From positions 14,358,790 to 14,422,789 of the forward strand of contig CM040746.1 of the NCBI GenBank assembly GCA_022829145.1: DNA of 64,000 bases, written 5' to 3'. The notes beneath the pieces are model-generated. The model was not told where the DNA came from, made no database searches, and worked only from the letters and a program-made list of their open reading frames with translations. Below, in pieces: positions 1-10,694 of the stretch (positions are counted from its first letter, which is position 1; each line of letters opens with the position of its first letter). This stretch comes from Albula goreensis (lineage: Eukaryota; Chordata; Actinopteri; Albuliformes; Albulidae). A program made the position numbers and the translations under genes.

Positions 1-143
1 TATTTAGGGACAGATTAAAGGAAATTAATTTTGTGTGCAAGGACATGAAATGCCAATGGTAGACCTATGTGCAGACATGATGTTAGTGTTTGCCAGTGTC
101 CCATGCACACAACAGCTGATTACCTGTGACAGGGTCACCCTAC
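1..143 (-). other. thsd7b: Start of the intron after w18 (partial)
   Basis: 143 bp of intron with a normal gtaggg donor. Nothing else visible. Confidence 0.85.
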
Positions 144-226
144 CTGAGTGCAGTAGGAGAAGGGCTTGGTACAGGGCGGGTAGCAGTGCCTGACGGTCGT
201 GGGGCGGTTCTGCAGAAAGCAGCCTC
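144..226 (-). CDS. thsd7b: thsd7b exon w18: end of last TSR, KPFSYCTQ
   Basis: Residues 891-917 (83 bp; two leading bases complete Gly, ends on a codon boundary). The acceptor is ttgctgtgctgcag and the donor ACTCAG/gtaggg. It encodes GCFLQNRPTTVRHCYPPC, then TKPFSYCTQ. The recalled human sequence is GCSPQARPAAIRQCIPAC and RKPFSYCTQ; the next residues (GGVCGCEKGYTEI, then the membrane anchor) must be in exons to the left of the window. Only a remnant of the following intron (1-143) is present. Confidence 0.95.
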
Positions 227-1027
227 CTGCAGCACAGCAACGGAGAAGTTATTACCGCTATTTCCACACGATAACCAAATTAATGTGGTGTCACTCCTGA
301 TTAATGGGTTAGGAAACCCATCAGGGGCTCTGATCAATCTGTGAACATTGTAATTTCGAAATGGAAAATTACATGTCAAAACATCCCCGAATAAAGCCTC
401 GGGCCCAAGCTTTCCACGCAATAAGAGATTACGCCGCCACTGCTTATATTTGCTGGAGACAATTCCTTACAGAGATAGGATCACTTTACCTGTTATTTAC
501 AGAGTAGCTGCTTCCCCACAGCCTATATGCCTTCAATGGCAGTTCATTTGTGAATCTGCCCCAAGCCTGCCTTATTTCTTACTAATAAAAAGCAGTTTAT
601 TACATTCGTATAGATTTTATGCCTGCAATATATTGGCATGTTCCACTTGTGGCCAAGGCAGAGCAGAGGAAATGATCAATCAAAATGCAGGATCTATCTG
701 AATTTGTAATACTAAATAACTTCAGCATTAATTAATAGCAACAGACAAGACTGTGGGGTCATACCATGATTTCCACCACCTTGCTAGCGAAGCTTGAGTG
801 AAAAAGGTAAGGTACGCCTATCTTGATCAACAGACAGACAATGTCAAATACATCACTTTTATTCTGCTTTGAATGCAACAGCATACACAGAGACACTATG
901 GAATTTTAGCCAAAGGCTTTGTAAGAGTGGGCGAGATCATACCCTTTAATTTTAAATCACAAATCGTTCATACAATAAAAAAAAGCATAAATGTTTTTTT
1001 TGTGGAGCGGAGGTGAGGTGGACGCAC
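227..1027 (-). other. thsd7b: Intron between w17 and w18
   Basis: 801 bp. Nothing recognised. Confidence 0.85.
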
Positions 1028-1123
1028 CAGTGACATTCATTCCGTCTGAGCGCTGGCACCACACTGACCGCTCGTTGTCTCTCCAACCGCTGGTCTTCCA
1101 CTCGTAGCTGTGACACTTCCCCC
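1028..1123 (-). CDS. thsd7b: thsd7b exon w17: KCHSYEWKTSGW final TSR front
   Basis: Residues 859-889 with split codons at both ends (96 bp). The acceptor is ctctctgcag before GGGGG and the donor CACTG/gtgcgt. It encodes GKCHSYEWKTSGWRDNERSV, then WCQRSDGMNVT. ERxVWCQRSDGxNVTGG is nearly invariant in THSD7 proteins. NVT is an N-glycosylation sequon. Confidence 0.95.
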
Positions 1124-2412
1124 CTGCAGAGAGGCACAGGAAGTGCTCATTAGGACTACATTACCCACCCAGGTGTGACCGCCTGCAGGCCTGAACAAGA
1201 AGCCCTGCTGTCAGCCCTGCTGCCTTTCAACACTCCGCCATTGGCCTGTGGACCAGAAATTTCCTGAAAAAAAAAATTCAGAGGGGCTGGTAGTCTTGGA
1301 CAGCAAAGCTTTCATTTTTACAGTAACTGTAGAAAGAACATTGTATGGAGTAAGTTTCATTAAATTGTGCCACAGGCAGTATTCTACAAAAAGTAAAAGT
1401 CTGGGAAGTGCTGTTTTTTTGATGTATCAGATAGTGATGGTAGAAGATGAGATGTCATGAACCCCATAATGGATGGAACTACAATGAGCAATAACTTGAA
1501 ATGGCAAAAGGAAATAGCATATATGTGTACAGTACATGAATCCAAAAACTATTACCCAAGAAAATTTGTAGACACAAGGATAAGACTGGAAGGGAGCAGC
1601 AGTCAAAGAGCAGGTGGCTTTTGATGATGCATCAAACAACATAAAGGCATTACAAACGCAGTTTACTGTAGCCTGCATGACTGGTTAGGTAACATTAGAG
1701 TTATTGAAGCATACACAATAAAATTTAATTTTTACTTGACCTGTCCATGTACCAATTTGGGTGAGAGAAATTTATTTTTAAATTTTATTATCCATGAAAA
1801 GCATTTATTTGAGTTTAATGTTCACCTTTTTGGACTAATGACAAAAAAGATGAGAAGCTAGATTAGCATTTTTACTTTTCACCACTAACTAGCAAGCTTT
1901 TATTTTCTTTTCATTTATTTAGCTATGTCTTTAGCTATTTTGCACTCTAGCTGGCCAGCAGATCTTTTGTCTAAAGAAGGAATTCATACAATGGTCTTAA
2001 GGCATAATCAGAATGCTACTTCCTTGTTTGTTTGACTTGTATAAGAGTACTGAATCTCTCAGAGCTCCACGTCTTTAACACTTCACTATAATGCAGACAT
2101 GGGAAAGGAGTTGGGCCTGCATAAAAAACACATGAGGGTGCTGCTGGAAGCCATGGTTTGATGTGCTGTTGGGTGGTGATGCACCATGAAAGTCTGATAT
2201 CGTGTCCTGACCCCAGCAGATACAGGCTGAGAGATTTGTGTTTATCTGTGCTTGCCTGAACTAATGGAGACTGTTGAGATGAGCCATGAGCTGGGCATAC
2301 CAATATGACTGGATATTGCTTTGTAGGGAAAAAAAAAACGTAGGGATAAATATTAGTTCATAAAAATACAATGGGAGCAAAGGGGAAAAGGAATACTCTG
2401 CTTGATGGACAC
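1124..2412 (-). other. thsd7b: Intron between w16 and w17
   Basis: 1.3 kb, AT-rich. Nothing recognised. Confidence 0.85.
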
Positions 2413-2586
2413 CTTTGCAGGGGCGTGTCTGGAAGATCTGATGGGGGCAGCTCTCCTGGTTCTCCATGACCTGAATGATCACTGCCCTGGAGCGTGCCTG
2501 CCGTCCTGTTGTCTCAAAGCTCCGCCCATCCAGACAGGTCAGTTGACAGGAGCTCCATGGCGACCACTCTGTCAGGTGGCAGTCTC
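2413..2586 (-). CDS. thsd7b: thsd7b exon w16: GDCHLTEWSPW TSR
   Basis: Residues 801-857 with split codons at both ends (174 bp). The acceptor is ttccttctaaag and the donor GCAAAG/gtgtcc. It encodes DCHLTEWSPWSSCQLTCLDG, then RSFETTGRQARSRAVIIQVM and ENQESCPHQIFQTRPCK. This is an entire TSR core. DGRSFET, GRQxRSR, IIQxxENQxSCPxQ and RPC are shared with human THSD7B and differ from THSD7A, which has GEDLGFGGIQVRSR here; this exon is the clearest paralogue discriminator after w4. WxxW is present; the O-fucose position reads CQLTCL, without the glycine, as in human. Confidence 0.97.
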
Positions 2587-4014
2587 CTTTAGAAGGAATA
2601 TGGACAGCAGTCATAGTTTTGTGTAATGCAGCATACCCTACCAGCAGATCATAAACAGTAATCTTTGATGAGATTCAAAATAAATATTAAACAGACAATT
2701 TTCTCATGGAATAAGTAAATGGACTATATACCCATAACTATGGAGTACTCATAAGTATGTGAGTATCAAACAGTGTTGAGTAACAGCGTTGCAGTCTTAC
2801 TCTTGATAACCTGAGGATGGGTACTAACATTTATGAAAGATCTGTGGTTTATTTGAGGGTAGGGTTCATTTGCAGTTAAGGTCGTGATTGGGATCAGGCT
2901 AAGTGTTTATGCCGAGAGTCTGAGGATGTGAATCAGGGGGAAAGATCGTTATTGTGTTATGGTTAATTAGACCAATGTCTTCATTTAATAGGTAACAAAC
3001 TCAAGCTATATGCTGATGACTTTGCACTAGGATTGCAATAGAATTTAAGGACAGCATTGTTACCAGCAGTTACAATGTAATTACACCAGTATTTGGTTAC
3101 TACAACCAGCTTCACAAAAGTGTTACATACAGGTTATAATATTGTCATCATAAAATCATTATGTAACAATTAATTGCAGTTATACAAGCAGCTACATATA
3201 CCTATACCTATACCTATATATATATATACACACACACCTTTTCAACTCCTGTTGGTTTACATCATTGAGCCATACAACAGAAAGGCTAATTACTTAAGCT
3301 GCCATAGCTCACATTCATGAAGTCCCCACCTCCTTTCACTCCCAAATCACAATTAGCCGCAATCCTTAACCTGCTGAAAAACATTACTGCACATCCAACA
3401 GGGACTGTTATGCCTTACATCTCTGCAGACAGCATAACAGATCACACTCCACCTGGCCCTGCCTAGCCCTGCCCCAGCTGCTAAACAAAATTGTTTTTTT
3501 TTTTGAGAAACATGAGGTCTCTCAGTGGACAATGGAAAATTAAATTTTCACCAAAAATCTGACACTTCAACACAAGACTTGCAGCTTCCAAATTCAGACT
3601 GACTGATAAAAAAAACTGCCAGATAAAAGGAATTTCATTTCAAAACAGAGGCAACCCACAATGTCGGGGGAAAAAAAGAAACATATCAGAAAGTTCCTTA
3701 GAGCTTTAAAAGCAACATTTAAATTCCACAGCTGTTTCTGAATAATATAATTAATTTATACATTTCTCTCAGTGCAAAAATTTGACATGGCCAGAGTTGA
3801 CAGAAAAGCATATTGCAAAATTATGGAAGACACAATATCATTAGAAACACAAAATAACTCATCGCACAACACCAAACAATCAACAAAAACAACACTAAAA
3901 TAAATAAGATGCAAATAATCCAACATGCTAGATCACATTGCAACACAGCACAACGCACAAAAAACACAAAAAACACAACACAACTCAGGCAAATGGACAC
4001 AGTGGCTGGAGCAC
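2587..4014 (-). other. thsd7b: Intron between w15 and w16
   Basis: 1.4 kb. The first 190 bases after the donor are U- and GU-rich on the transcript strand. A small mixed simple repeat (CTATAC)n(TA)n(CA)n lies at about 3195-3237. No exon recognised. Confidence 0.8.
3195..3237. repeat. Compound simple repeat
   Basis: Three CTATAC units, then (AT)n, then a short (AC)n run. Confidence 0.85.
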
Positions 4015-4186
4015 CTGGGCAGGGCACAGAGCAGGGCAGTATCAGTTCGTGGGTGCTTGCTTTCCTCAGCTTGTCGTCACACTTGTCTTCCTCCACCGCT
4101 CTCGGGGGTGAGGTCTCTGCTGGGTCGCCCCAGTCTACCACACACGTCAGGTTCCTCTCTCGAACCCCTTCCCCACACTGGGCTCC
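4015..4186 (-). CDS. thsd7b: thsd7b exon w15: CGEGVRER strand and TSR end
   Basis: Residues 743-799 plus one base of a split Gly (172 bp; begins on a codon boundary). The acceptor is ctgactgcacag and the donor GCCCAG/gtgctc. It encodes GAQCGEGVRERNLTCVVDWG, then a variable, acidic and proline-containing loop (DPAETSPPRAVEEDKCDDK), and ends ILPCSVPCPG. CGEGVxxRxLxC and LCSVPCPGDC match human THSD7B. The frame stays open for about 64 codons into the intron with a strikingly hydrophobic translation (see findings). Confidence 0.95.
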
Positions 4187-6102
4187 CTGTGCAGTCAGAG
4201 CACACACTCAGTAATGCTCCCTCTTGGGGGTGTGAGGGAATGGAGCGATCCATCCCTACCACTGAGTCACTGGGGAAAGCAGACACATTTAGGTGGGAGG
4301 TGTGAAGTTTGAGGTTCACTGGCGAGGTGCCCTGTTTTGCTTGGAGCACACTACTCCATACATAAACATCCCTTAGACATAAAGTATGTTAAGTACATAT
4401 TTGGCTGTGAAGATATGAATATTTTACAGTGATATTAAGGTTTTCTTTAATTTTTAAACTTCATATTTTGACCAAAGCAGCTTGGGTTTCATAATTCAAA
4501 GGCTGTCACACCAGACTGGAAATACTTGAGCAATGGCAGCCCTTAATGAATTGACAGATGAAACCTGGCATGAAAAGACTTCAGATAATAGATGCCAGAA
4601 GTAATCTGCAGATATCTATTTAATACTGAGATTTGAAATGATGGAATTTGTCAATGGGTAACAATGACACATTGTATGTTTTGCTGTACAGGAGTTATAA
4701 TTGTATAGGGGGTTACCAAGAGATTTAGTGCACGCAGACAGATATGAGACAGTGCTAAATACACACATAATAAAAAAGTCATTGTTTTTGACCTTGAGGG
4801 TTGATTTTTGTAATTGTAAGAAAAGCCAGAGGAGCATTAAAACTTTCATAAAAACATGCAGACTTGGCAGAATTGCACAATTCAATCTGCTCCTGTGGAG
4901 GAAAGATAGAGTGATAGGAGAGGCCGAAATTGAAATGGGTCACCTTTCATCACCCTCGTTTGTGAGGAAAATATATGAAGACAAAGAGCAGGATGAGAGA
5001 GAAAGTAGAGTGTAATTCATATAATTAATTAAAATAACAGCTTAATTACGTAAAACTTTGGCTCTTTGAATGAAAACTCATTTGAATGTGCGACGTACAC
5101 TTAAACATGCAGATGGACAGAGGACATGGGGATTTGCAGTCGTGATTTTGAAGGGGATTGTATGAAAAGCCTCTGTGAGAGGCTCTGGAGACAAACACAG
5201 GGCATTTCATTAAAACCCAAATCAGACACAAGACAAAAAAGGTTTGTGAATAGATGAAAATCTAACAGAGCTTCTGCTTTATTTTAATGATCTGACCTCA
5301 GATCCAAAACACGGCTCTATTAGCAGTAACCTCACGTTTCAATGACAACGTCCCCTAACCCTGCGAGCTGGCATGCATGCATTCATTTTACAAATTCAAT
5401 TAAAATCTTCCTTTTTTTCCTTCTATGAAGTAGTAATTCATGCAGGGTGACTTATCCTGCTGTCATTCTGACTCACTGGTGTAAAATACATATACATTTC
5501 ACATGCTTTAATCTCTGAGCGATGTCCTTGAGATTTCTGGTAACGGCGTGCAAAGATTTCTGGGAAACACAGATTTCATGCCGGAAACGCTAATCAGTTT
5601 CTTTTGAAGAGGGTGACTTATGGCAGTCACGGTTATATCATCTACAGGAAAATGAAAATGGTGGAACAGAGACGAGGGCCTTTATTCGGTCAATCTGCAA
5701 TCCTCATTGTCCTTAAACATCATTATCAGCCGAGCGGTTACTGAAGTTGATGAAATATCATTGCGTAAGAAGAAACGGCATGGCAAAGTTCACTGCAATT
5801 AGTCTGAGCTGTGGGCCACCGCCAAGATAACTGCCATGCAAACGACTGCGACATCAAAATAATTCCATTAAAATCTGGGTTAATCCGGGTTATTGAGTTA
5901 TCAAGTCATCACTTTTGTGGTAGCACTGCTGATTATTTCCTTTGCAGGATGCATGGTGAAAAATGTCCTGTCCCATCAAAGTTTACAAAGAAAACATAAT
6001 TAGTGTTGCTGTCAGGGCAATCAGCATTTCATACAATACAATACCCTGCAAGGACCTCCCTCTCAGGGCATTCTAACAGGGCTTTTTTCAGCACTGACAA
6101 AT

Positions 6103-6196
<94 letters not shown>

Positions 6197-6767
6197 GTAT
6201 GTTTAAATAAGTAAATAAATAAATATGCTAAATAAGTAAATAAAAAAGTGAAACATCTGGGAACTTATTAAAGAAATACATTTAGGAGAGGCATTCCATA
6301 GAAATATATAACCCCAGTAGGAACAACCAGCATGATATGTGCACATAGACACTGTATCACACCATTGGATAGTAGTAAAAACGAGTATGAGTCATACTCT
6401 GAATAGAGTTGCAAAAGAAGAGCTCTTCAACAACAGTTAAAATGGTAGCGGCTACCATGGACATCAATCCCTAATGTGCTTACCATGTGCTAATTTGACC
6501 TACACTCTCAAAGTAAACAGTCTGAAGAAAAAAAAACAACTGAAATCAACAAAGTATACAGACTTTAAGCCTTATGTAAGTAAAAATAATATAAGTGTTA
6601 TAATATATGACCTGTCAAAATGTCTTTGAGGTTGTTTGTGAATTAGGTTATACATCCTATTATAAAAAGAAATTTTATGTTACATCAATAATCATGTAAG
6701 GATAACATTACATAATAAGGATAACAGAAAGTGACCTGTGAAGTGAGTAAAGATAAGGAGGACATAC
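4187..6767 (-). other. thsd7b: Intron between w14 and w15
   Basis: 2.6 kb. Contains the (CA)n array 6104-6194. The stretch 5470-5760 is of mixed composition without low-complexity sequence and could hold a conserved element; no other feature recognised. Confidence 0.8.
6104..6194. repeat. (CA)45 microsatellite
   Basis: A pure 91-bp CA run on the plus strand, (GU)n in the thsd7b transcript, followed by GCGTATG and an (AAAT)n-like AT-rich stretch. Open frames through it are artefacts (alternating Thr-His). Confidence 0.99.
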
Positions 6768-6913
6768 CTCCACACGGCATGCAGACCACTCCCCCAGCAG
6801 CCATCTGTAGCAGGGCCTGACGGGGCAGGGTTTGGTCTGGGAGAGCTGGAGGGGACAGGGTCGCCCCTCCTCCAGGGCCTGTTGCAGCACACTCCGAGAA
6901 CGCATCATCTGAC
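6768..6913 (-). CDS. thsd7b: thsd7b exon w14: RPCP segment and YRWLLGEW TSR start
   Basis: Residues 695-742 (146 bp; two leading bases complete Gly, ends on a codon boundary). The acceptor is atcctgacag and the donor GTGGAG/gtatgt. It encodes QMMRSRSVLQQALEEGRPCP, then LQLSQTKPCPVRPCYRWLL and GEWSACRVE. It closes the TSR started in w13 and opens the next. Human THSD7B is recalled as EGRPCPTELTQQKTCPVTPC and YSWVLGNWSACKLE: WSACK/RxE and exon end position agree. Confidence 0.96.
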
Positions 6914-8879
6914 CTGTCAGGATGTCAGGCACAAACCTCAGCTACAACTTCAATACCCCATTCTGCAGCATTCAGTTACACCCAATTCTGTAGCCAACTA
7001 CACCTACCTGAACTAAATATAAAGTAAAAATAAAGTTCCTCAGCATTCAGCTACACCCACCTGAGCTACACTCAGTTCCTCAGCATTCAGATATACCCGC
7101 CTGAGCTAGTTCCACAGCATACAAAATATTCAGCATATTAAATAAAATCGATGTATAACTGCTTTGAAAACTGTGCCAACAAAGTTCCAACAGCAGATGT
7201 GCGATCTATAGCTGAGATGTGATTGCACCTGTTGTGGAAACATTCTGTGGAGCACCAAAAATATATTTCATATTAAATAACATGCTTCAAGGCTATGGGG
7301 AAAGTTTATGTTTTGTTTTAAAGTTTAAGTTATGTTTTTTGTCCTAAAGTCCTCAAGATGGCCTTTTGGTTGCCCCCTTCAGAATACTCCTAAACTTTCA
7401 GTGAGAAATTTTGGAAAGTTTTTTTTTTGTTTTTTTACTTTTTCAGTTTTACAGCATTGAGGTGACATCGAAAAAGTCAGACAAAATATTGAGCTGCCAA
7501 GTGTTGGAGTGTGCACTGGTTATGCATTAATATTATACTTGATGTACAGTATTAACTCCTGTGTCAGATGATGGACAGCATGCTCTTCTAAGCCCTGCCG
7601 AATTCTCCTGAATCGATGGTGGATGTCGCTCCAAATTTAATTCTTTGCATACTTCGCATAAATCAACAAACCCTGAAGAACTGCCATCAGTATGCAGGTT
7701 TATGATTTTCACCACGTTGCACTCTTCTAGTGAATATAACACTGGATCCAGTGCTAATACTGGATGTCAGTGCTAACTGTCTAGTAAGAGTTGCTTTTTT
7801 ATGACTGGAGGAATATTAGCTAATAACCCAGTATAAAAGAAAATGCTGCACTAATTGTTCATGTTTGACATAAATTCTGCACAAGGGAAATGAATTGTAT
7901 ATTCCACAACCAATAAGAAGAGCACATCGACACATGCAAGCAGAGACAACAAGCCAAGTCATACACACTGAACTATGTTTTAATGGAGATTAAAACCATT
8001 TTTAAATGTTAATATGGGATTTTATGATAATTATAGGCATACCTACAAGTTGGAGAGTTTGTATATACGCATACGTAAAACAGTATCACATCATTTTATA
8101 TCGTTATCTGCCATTTCAAGTATGGCTTAAAAGGTTGATATAAAGATCTTTTTGAATGCCCAGTTGTTATGTCCCTCTTCATGGGGGGAAAACCTAATCT
8201 TTGTGCCTCCTTGTCACTGGCAAATTTCTCAAAATATATAATACATTTTTTAATTTCTGAATTCATCAAAACACTTACACAGCATTAAACTCTCAGACCT
8301 GTGATTTCGCAGCCCTACTTGGGGAATTTATTTCAGATTGATAGTGAATTCCTCTGGGAAGAAAACCAACCATTGCCAAATTAAGATTAATGAAGACTGT
8401 CGAACGTTTCTAATTAACGTTCTAACAAGCCACTCTCTTTGGGAGAAGGGTCTAGGGGACTCCGGAGACACCGGCAGGCACACTGAGGTTAAATAATTAG
8501 CTCCTATATTTTGCATGAAGTAATAACAACGCTTCGTCAAACTGATGCCAAGCTACTAAGAGGCCCTAAATTAACAATGAATATCCTGAAACCTTTACTG
8601 GGCAAGATAAATATTTGATATTGATTAATAAATCATTCACTGTGTATTATAAAATGAAGATTATTTACCATGTCAGCACATGAATCCAATACGATTGAAA
8701 ATTAAACTATTGTCTAGCATACCTTTTGAGAAGGTAACTCAAGGTAAACATTGCTAGTAGTACTGAATAATCTTTTTTCCTTATACATTCTCTTGGACTA
8801 CAGCTGGATTGGCTTCAAAGTGAACAGTTAAACATGAATTTTGGGTACATTTCTTTTTTAGGTGAGAGTAAATGAGTAC
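6914..8879 (-). other. thsd7b: Intron between w13 and w14
   Basis: 2.0 kb. A degenerate tandem repeat lies 50-210 bp upstream of the w14 acceptor (6962-7125). The stretch 8280-8570 has mixed base composition with TAATTA/TAATTAG and TTTGCATGAA motifs and could be a regulatory element; not testable here. Confidence 0.75.
6962..7125. repeat. Degenerate tandem repeat near the w14 acceptor
   Basis: Three copies of CAGCATTCAGxTACACCC (6966, 7041, 7081), the last two 40 bp apart, each followed by CCTGAGCTA or a derivative. A 35-bp AT-rich insertion separates the first from the second. A fourth, truncated CACAGCATAC follows. Confidence 0.85.
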
Positions 8880-8997
8880 CTTGGCTTCCACATGTATGAG
8901 AGCACTGACTCCAGGGAGACCATTCTGAGAGCAGGCAGTTCACTGGGCAGTCTACCACACAGTCAGAGGTCAGTTTCCATGGCCTCACCAAACCTAG
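8880..8997 (-). CDS. thsd7b: thsd7b exon w13: EWSPWSQCSHTCG TSR
   Basis: Residues 655-693 plus one base of a split Gly (118 bp; begins on a codon boundary). The acceptor is ttgcttttttcag and the donor CCAAG/gtactc. It encodes LGLVRPWKLTSDCVVDC, then PVNCLLSEWSPWSQC and SHTCGSQ. It has the textbook TSR opening with WxxW and an intact O-fucose consensus, CSHTCG. Human equivalents recalled are PVNCQLSDWSPWSECSQTCG (THSD7A) and VVNCQLSGWTAWTECSQTCG (THSD7B), so this segment alone would not separate the paralogues. Confidence 0.96.
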
Positions 8998-9920
8998 CTG
9001 AAAAAAGCAAGACATTACCAGGGAACTGTCACAGAGGTAGCTGTATCTATTTTAACGAAAGCAATGAATAAAAGTGACAAAATGAATCATTGCAGTGGGG
9101 ATGGATGGCTGGACTATAACCCCTTTGGCTGAGGGACATGAGTGCATTTGTTGTAAACTTCCTGTGCTGAACACTGAAGCACAATCTGGCACACTTCTGA
9201 CCTTTCTCCATTTATGAATTCAGAGCACTATCTTAATGTCTGTTTGTTAATCAGAGCATCTTACTCCCACAGTGGTCAGGGCAGAGCTTAGGGTGCCCTG
9301 GCTGCGGAGTAGGCGCAGAGTGCCTGTGTTTGATTTCAGTTGCTGGTATGATAGAATACATGCAAGTTGAAAGTTGACTCACATTAGCTTCTCATTAGCT
9401 CCATTTACGTTGAATGCCACTAAAATGAATCACCATCATATTGTCATACTTTTGTGAGAGTGAGTAGCACCACACAACTGCCTATCATACAGATAGCTAT
9501 AAATATTTCTTGATCCTTTGTCATCTTTCTCCGTTTATTGCTGTATCATTCTTAACTGTGTATTTTATCAAATTCTGCATGACACAGAGTCATCCCTTTT
9601 TGGAATGGAGTCCAGGATAGTATTTAGAAATGCCCCCCCTCTCTCATGTACACCAGGAAAGACAAACACTTTCAATTATGAGTGAAATCAAGGACAAATG
9701 TTGACTGAATCCATGCCAAAATTGTTTCACTGATTACAGCTTGAAAAATCCAAGATGTGTTTTTTTTGTACTTTTGAAAATCATGTCTGTTGATTTTTCT
9801 CCCTCAGTGCACACTTAATTACTTACTGAAATCTTTTTTTTCACCCCTGTGATACAATCCTGTGGTGTGTGTGTGTGTGTGTGTGTGTGTGGGGCCAGTC
9901 AGAAGCGATGGTGAAGTTAC
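8998..9920 (-). other. thsd7b: Intron between w12 and w13
   Basis: 923 bp. Opens with the (CA)13 tract at 9865-9890. A stretch at 9273-9345 on the plus strand looks faintly tRNA- or SINE-like (TGTTTGATTTC in B-box position) but is too degraded to call. Otherwise unremarkable. Confidence 0.8.
9865..9890. repeat. (GT)13 microsatellite next to the w12 donor
   Basis: Pure (GT)13 on the plus strand, hence (CA)13 in the transcript, starting 30 bases inside the intron after exon w12. CA-repeat tracts close to 5' splice sites are established binding sites for hnRNP L. Confidence 0.98.
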
Positions 9921-10036
9921 CTCCTCACACATGCTTGGTTCCACCACCTTCCCATCGCTGCGCACACAGTCGAAAGACCGAGTCTGCGTGCCCTTTCCAC
10001 AAACTGCGTTTTCGCTGAGCTGACAGGTGCTCCAGT
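9921..10036 (-). CDS. thsd7b: thsd7b exon w12: DWSTCQLSE TSR front
   Basis: Residues 617-654 (116 bp; two leading bases complete Asp, ends on a codon boundary). The acceptor is tgcgtggcag and the donor GAGGAG/gtaact. It encodes WSTCQLSENAVCGKGTQTRS, then FDCVRSDGKVVEPSMCEE. WSTCQLSEN and CVRSDGK are identical to both human paralogues as recalled. A (CA)13 tract begins at intron position +31, so this exon is the best candidate in the gene for CA-repeat-dependent splicing control. Confidence 0.96.
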
Positions 10037-10552
10037 CTGCCACGCATAACAACAAGCACACATATTACTGATATCTGAGTTATCGCTAAATAAAAGAAAC
10101 AATTCAGCAACATTAAATAGTGAGATACCTACTTTCTCTCCAAATGTTCACTGTAGGGCATCGATTAGCGATACTGATAAATACCTACATTACTGAATCA
10201 TTTCACTATGTTGGTACAAAGTGTTGCACCTGAGGAACTGAGAAACAGTGTGCATATTAGAGCATATTGTAGTAATTTATCATAGTGTTATATAATAACA
10301 GTACATATTATGGATTGTTTTGATAACTACCTGATATAATATAGTGTTACAGTAGGTAATACCACAGTAATGTAATTGTAGTGGTATATTATATGGGTCT
10401 GGGAGAAAGCAACGATGAGTGACTGTGTCTGATAGACTGCAGCCATTACATCAGTACTGTTCCTTCAGGATCTTAACATCTACATGACAATCTTGAGAGA
10501 CTGTACAGGTGAGTCACAGTGCCAAAGCATTTGTGCAGGGGAGTGACGGTAC
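10037..10552 (-). other. thsd7b: Intron between w11 and w12
   Basis: 516 bp. Starts with a 30-bp-spaced duplication of the donor region (10506-10552). The middle (10260-10400) is AT-rich, with loosely repeated ATAGTGTTA phrases. Confidence 0.85.
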
Positions 10553-10694
10553 CGGAGAGGTTGTAGCGGTGGGTGAAACAGGTGGTGTTGAGAACGCAGG
10601 CTTCGGTCTGGTTTGCCTCAAGGCAGGTTTTCCCAGCCTGAGGGAGCCGCAGGGTCTGCCTGGACCGCATCCTTGTTGTGTTCTGGCTGCATGG
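10553..10694 (-). CDS. thsd7b: thsd7b exon w11: TSR strands and YNLS TSR start
   Basis: Residues 569-615 plus one base of a split Asp (142 bp; begins on a codon boundary). The acceptor is tatgatttcag and the donor TCCG/gtaccg, a weak donor with C at +5. It encodes PCSQNTTRMRSRQTLRLPQ, then GKTCLEANQTEACVLNTTC and HRYNLS. It has four N-glycosylation sequons (NTT, NQT, NTT and NLS, the last joining Asp from w12), more than any other exon here. It aligns with human SCDPHTMQRRTRHLLRPS and ENCFQFQYNLTEW. Just past the donor the intron repeats the donor region 30 bp away. Confidence 0.94.

Noticed and set aside
6003-6206. Open frames through CA/GT arrays here and at 40765-41112 and 54916-55380
   Set aside because: Translation of simple repeats (Thr-His, Cys-Val and similar).
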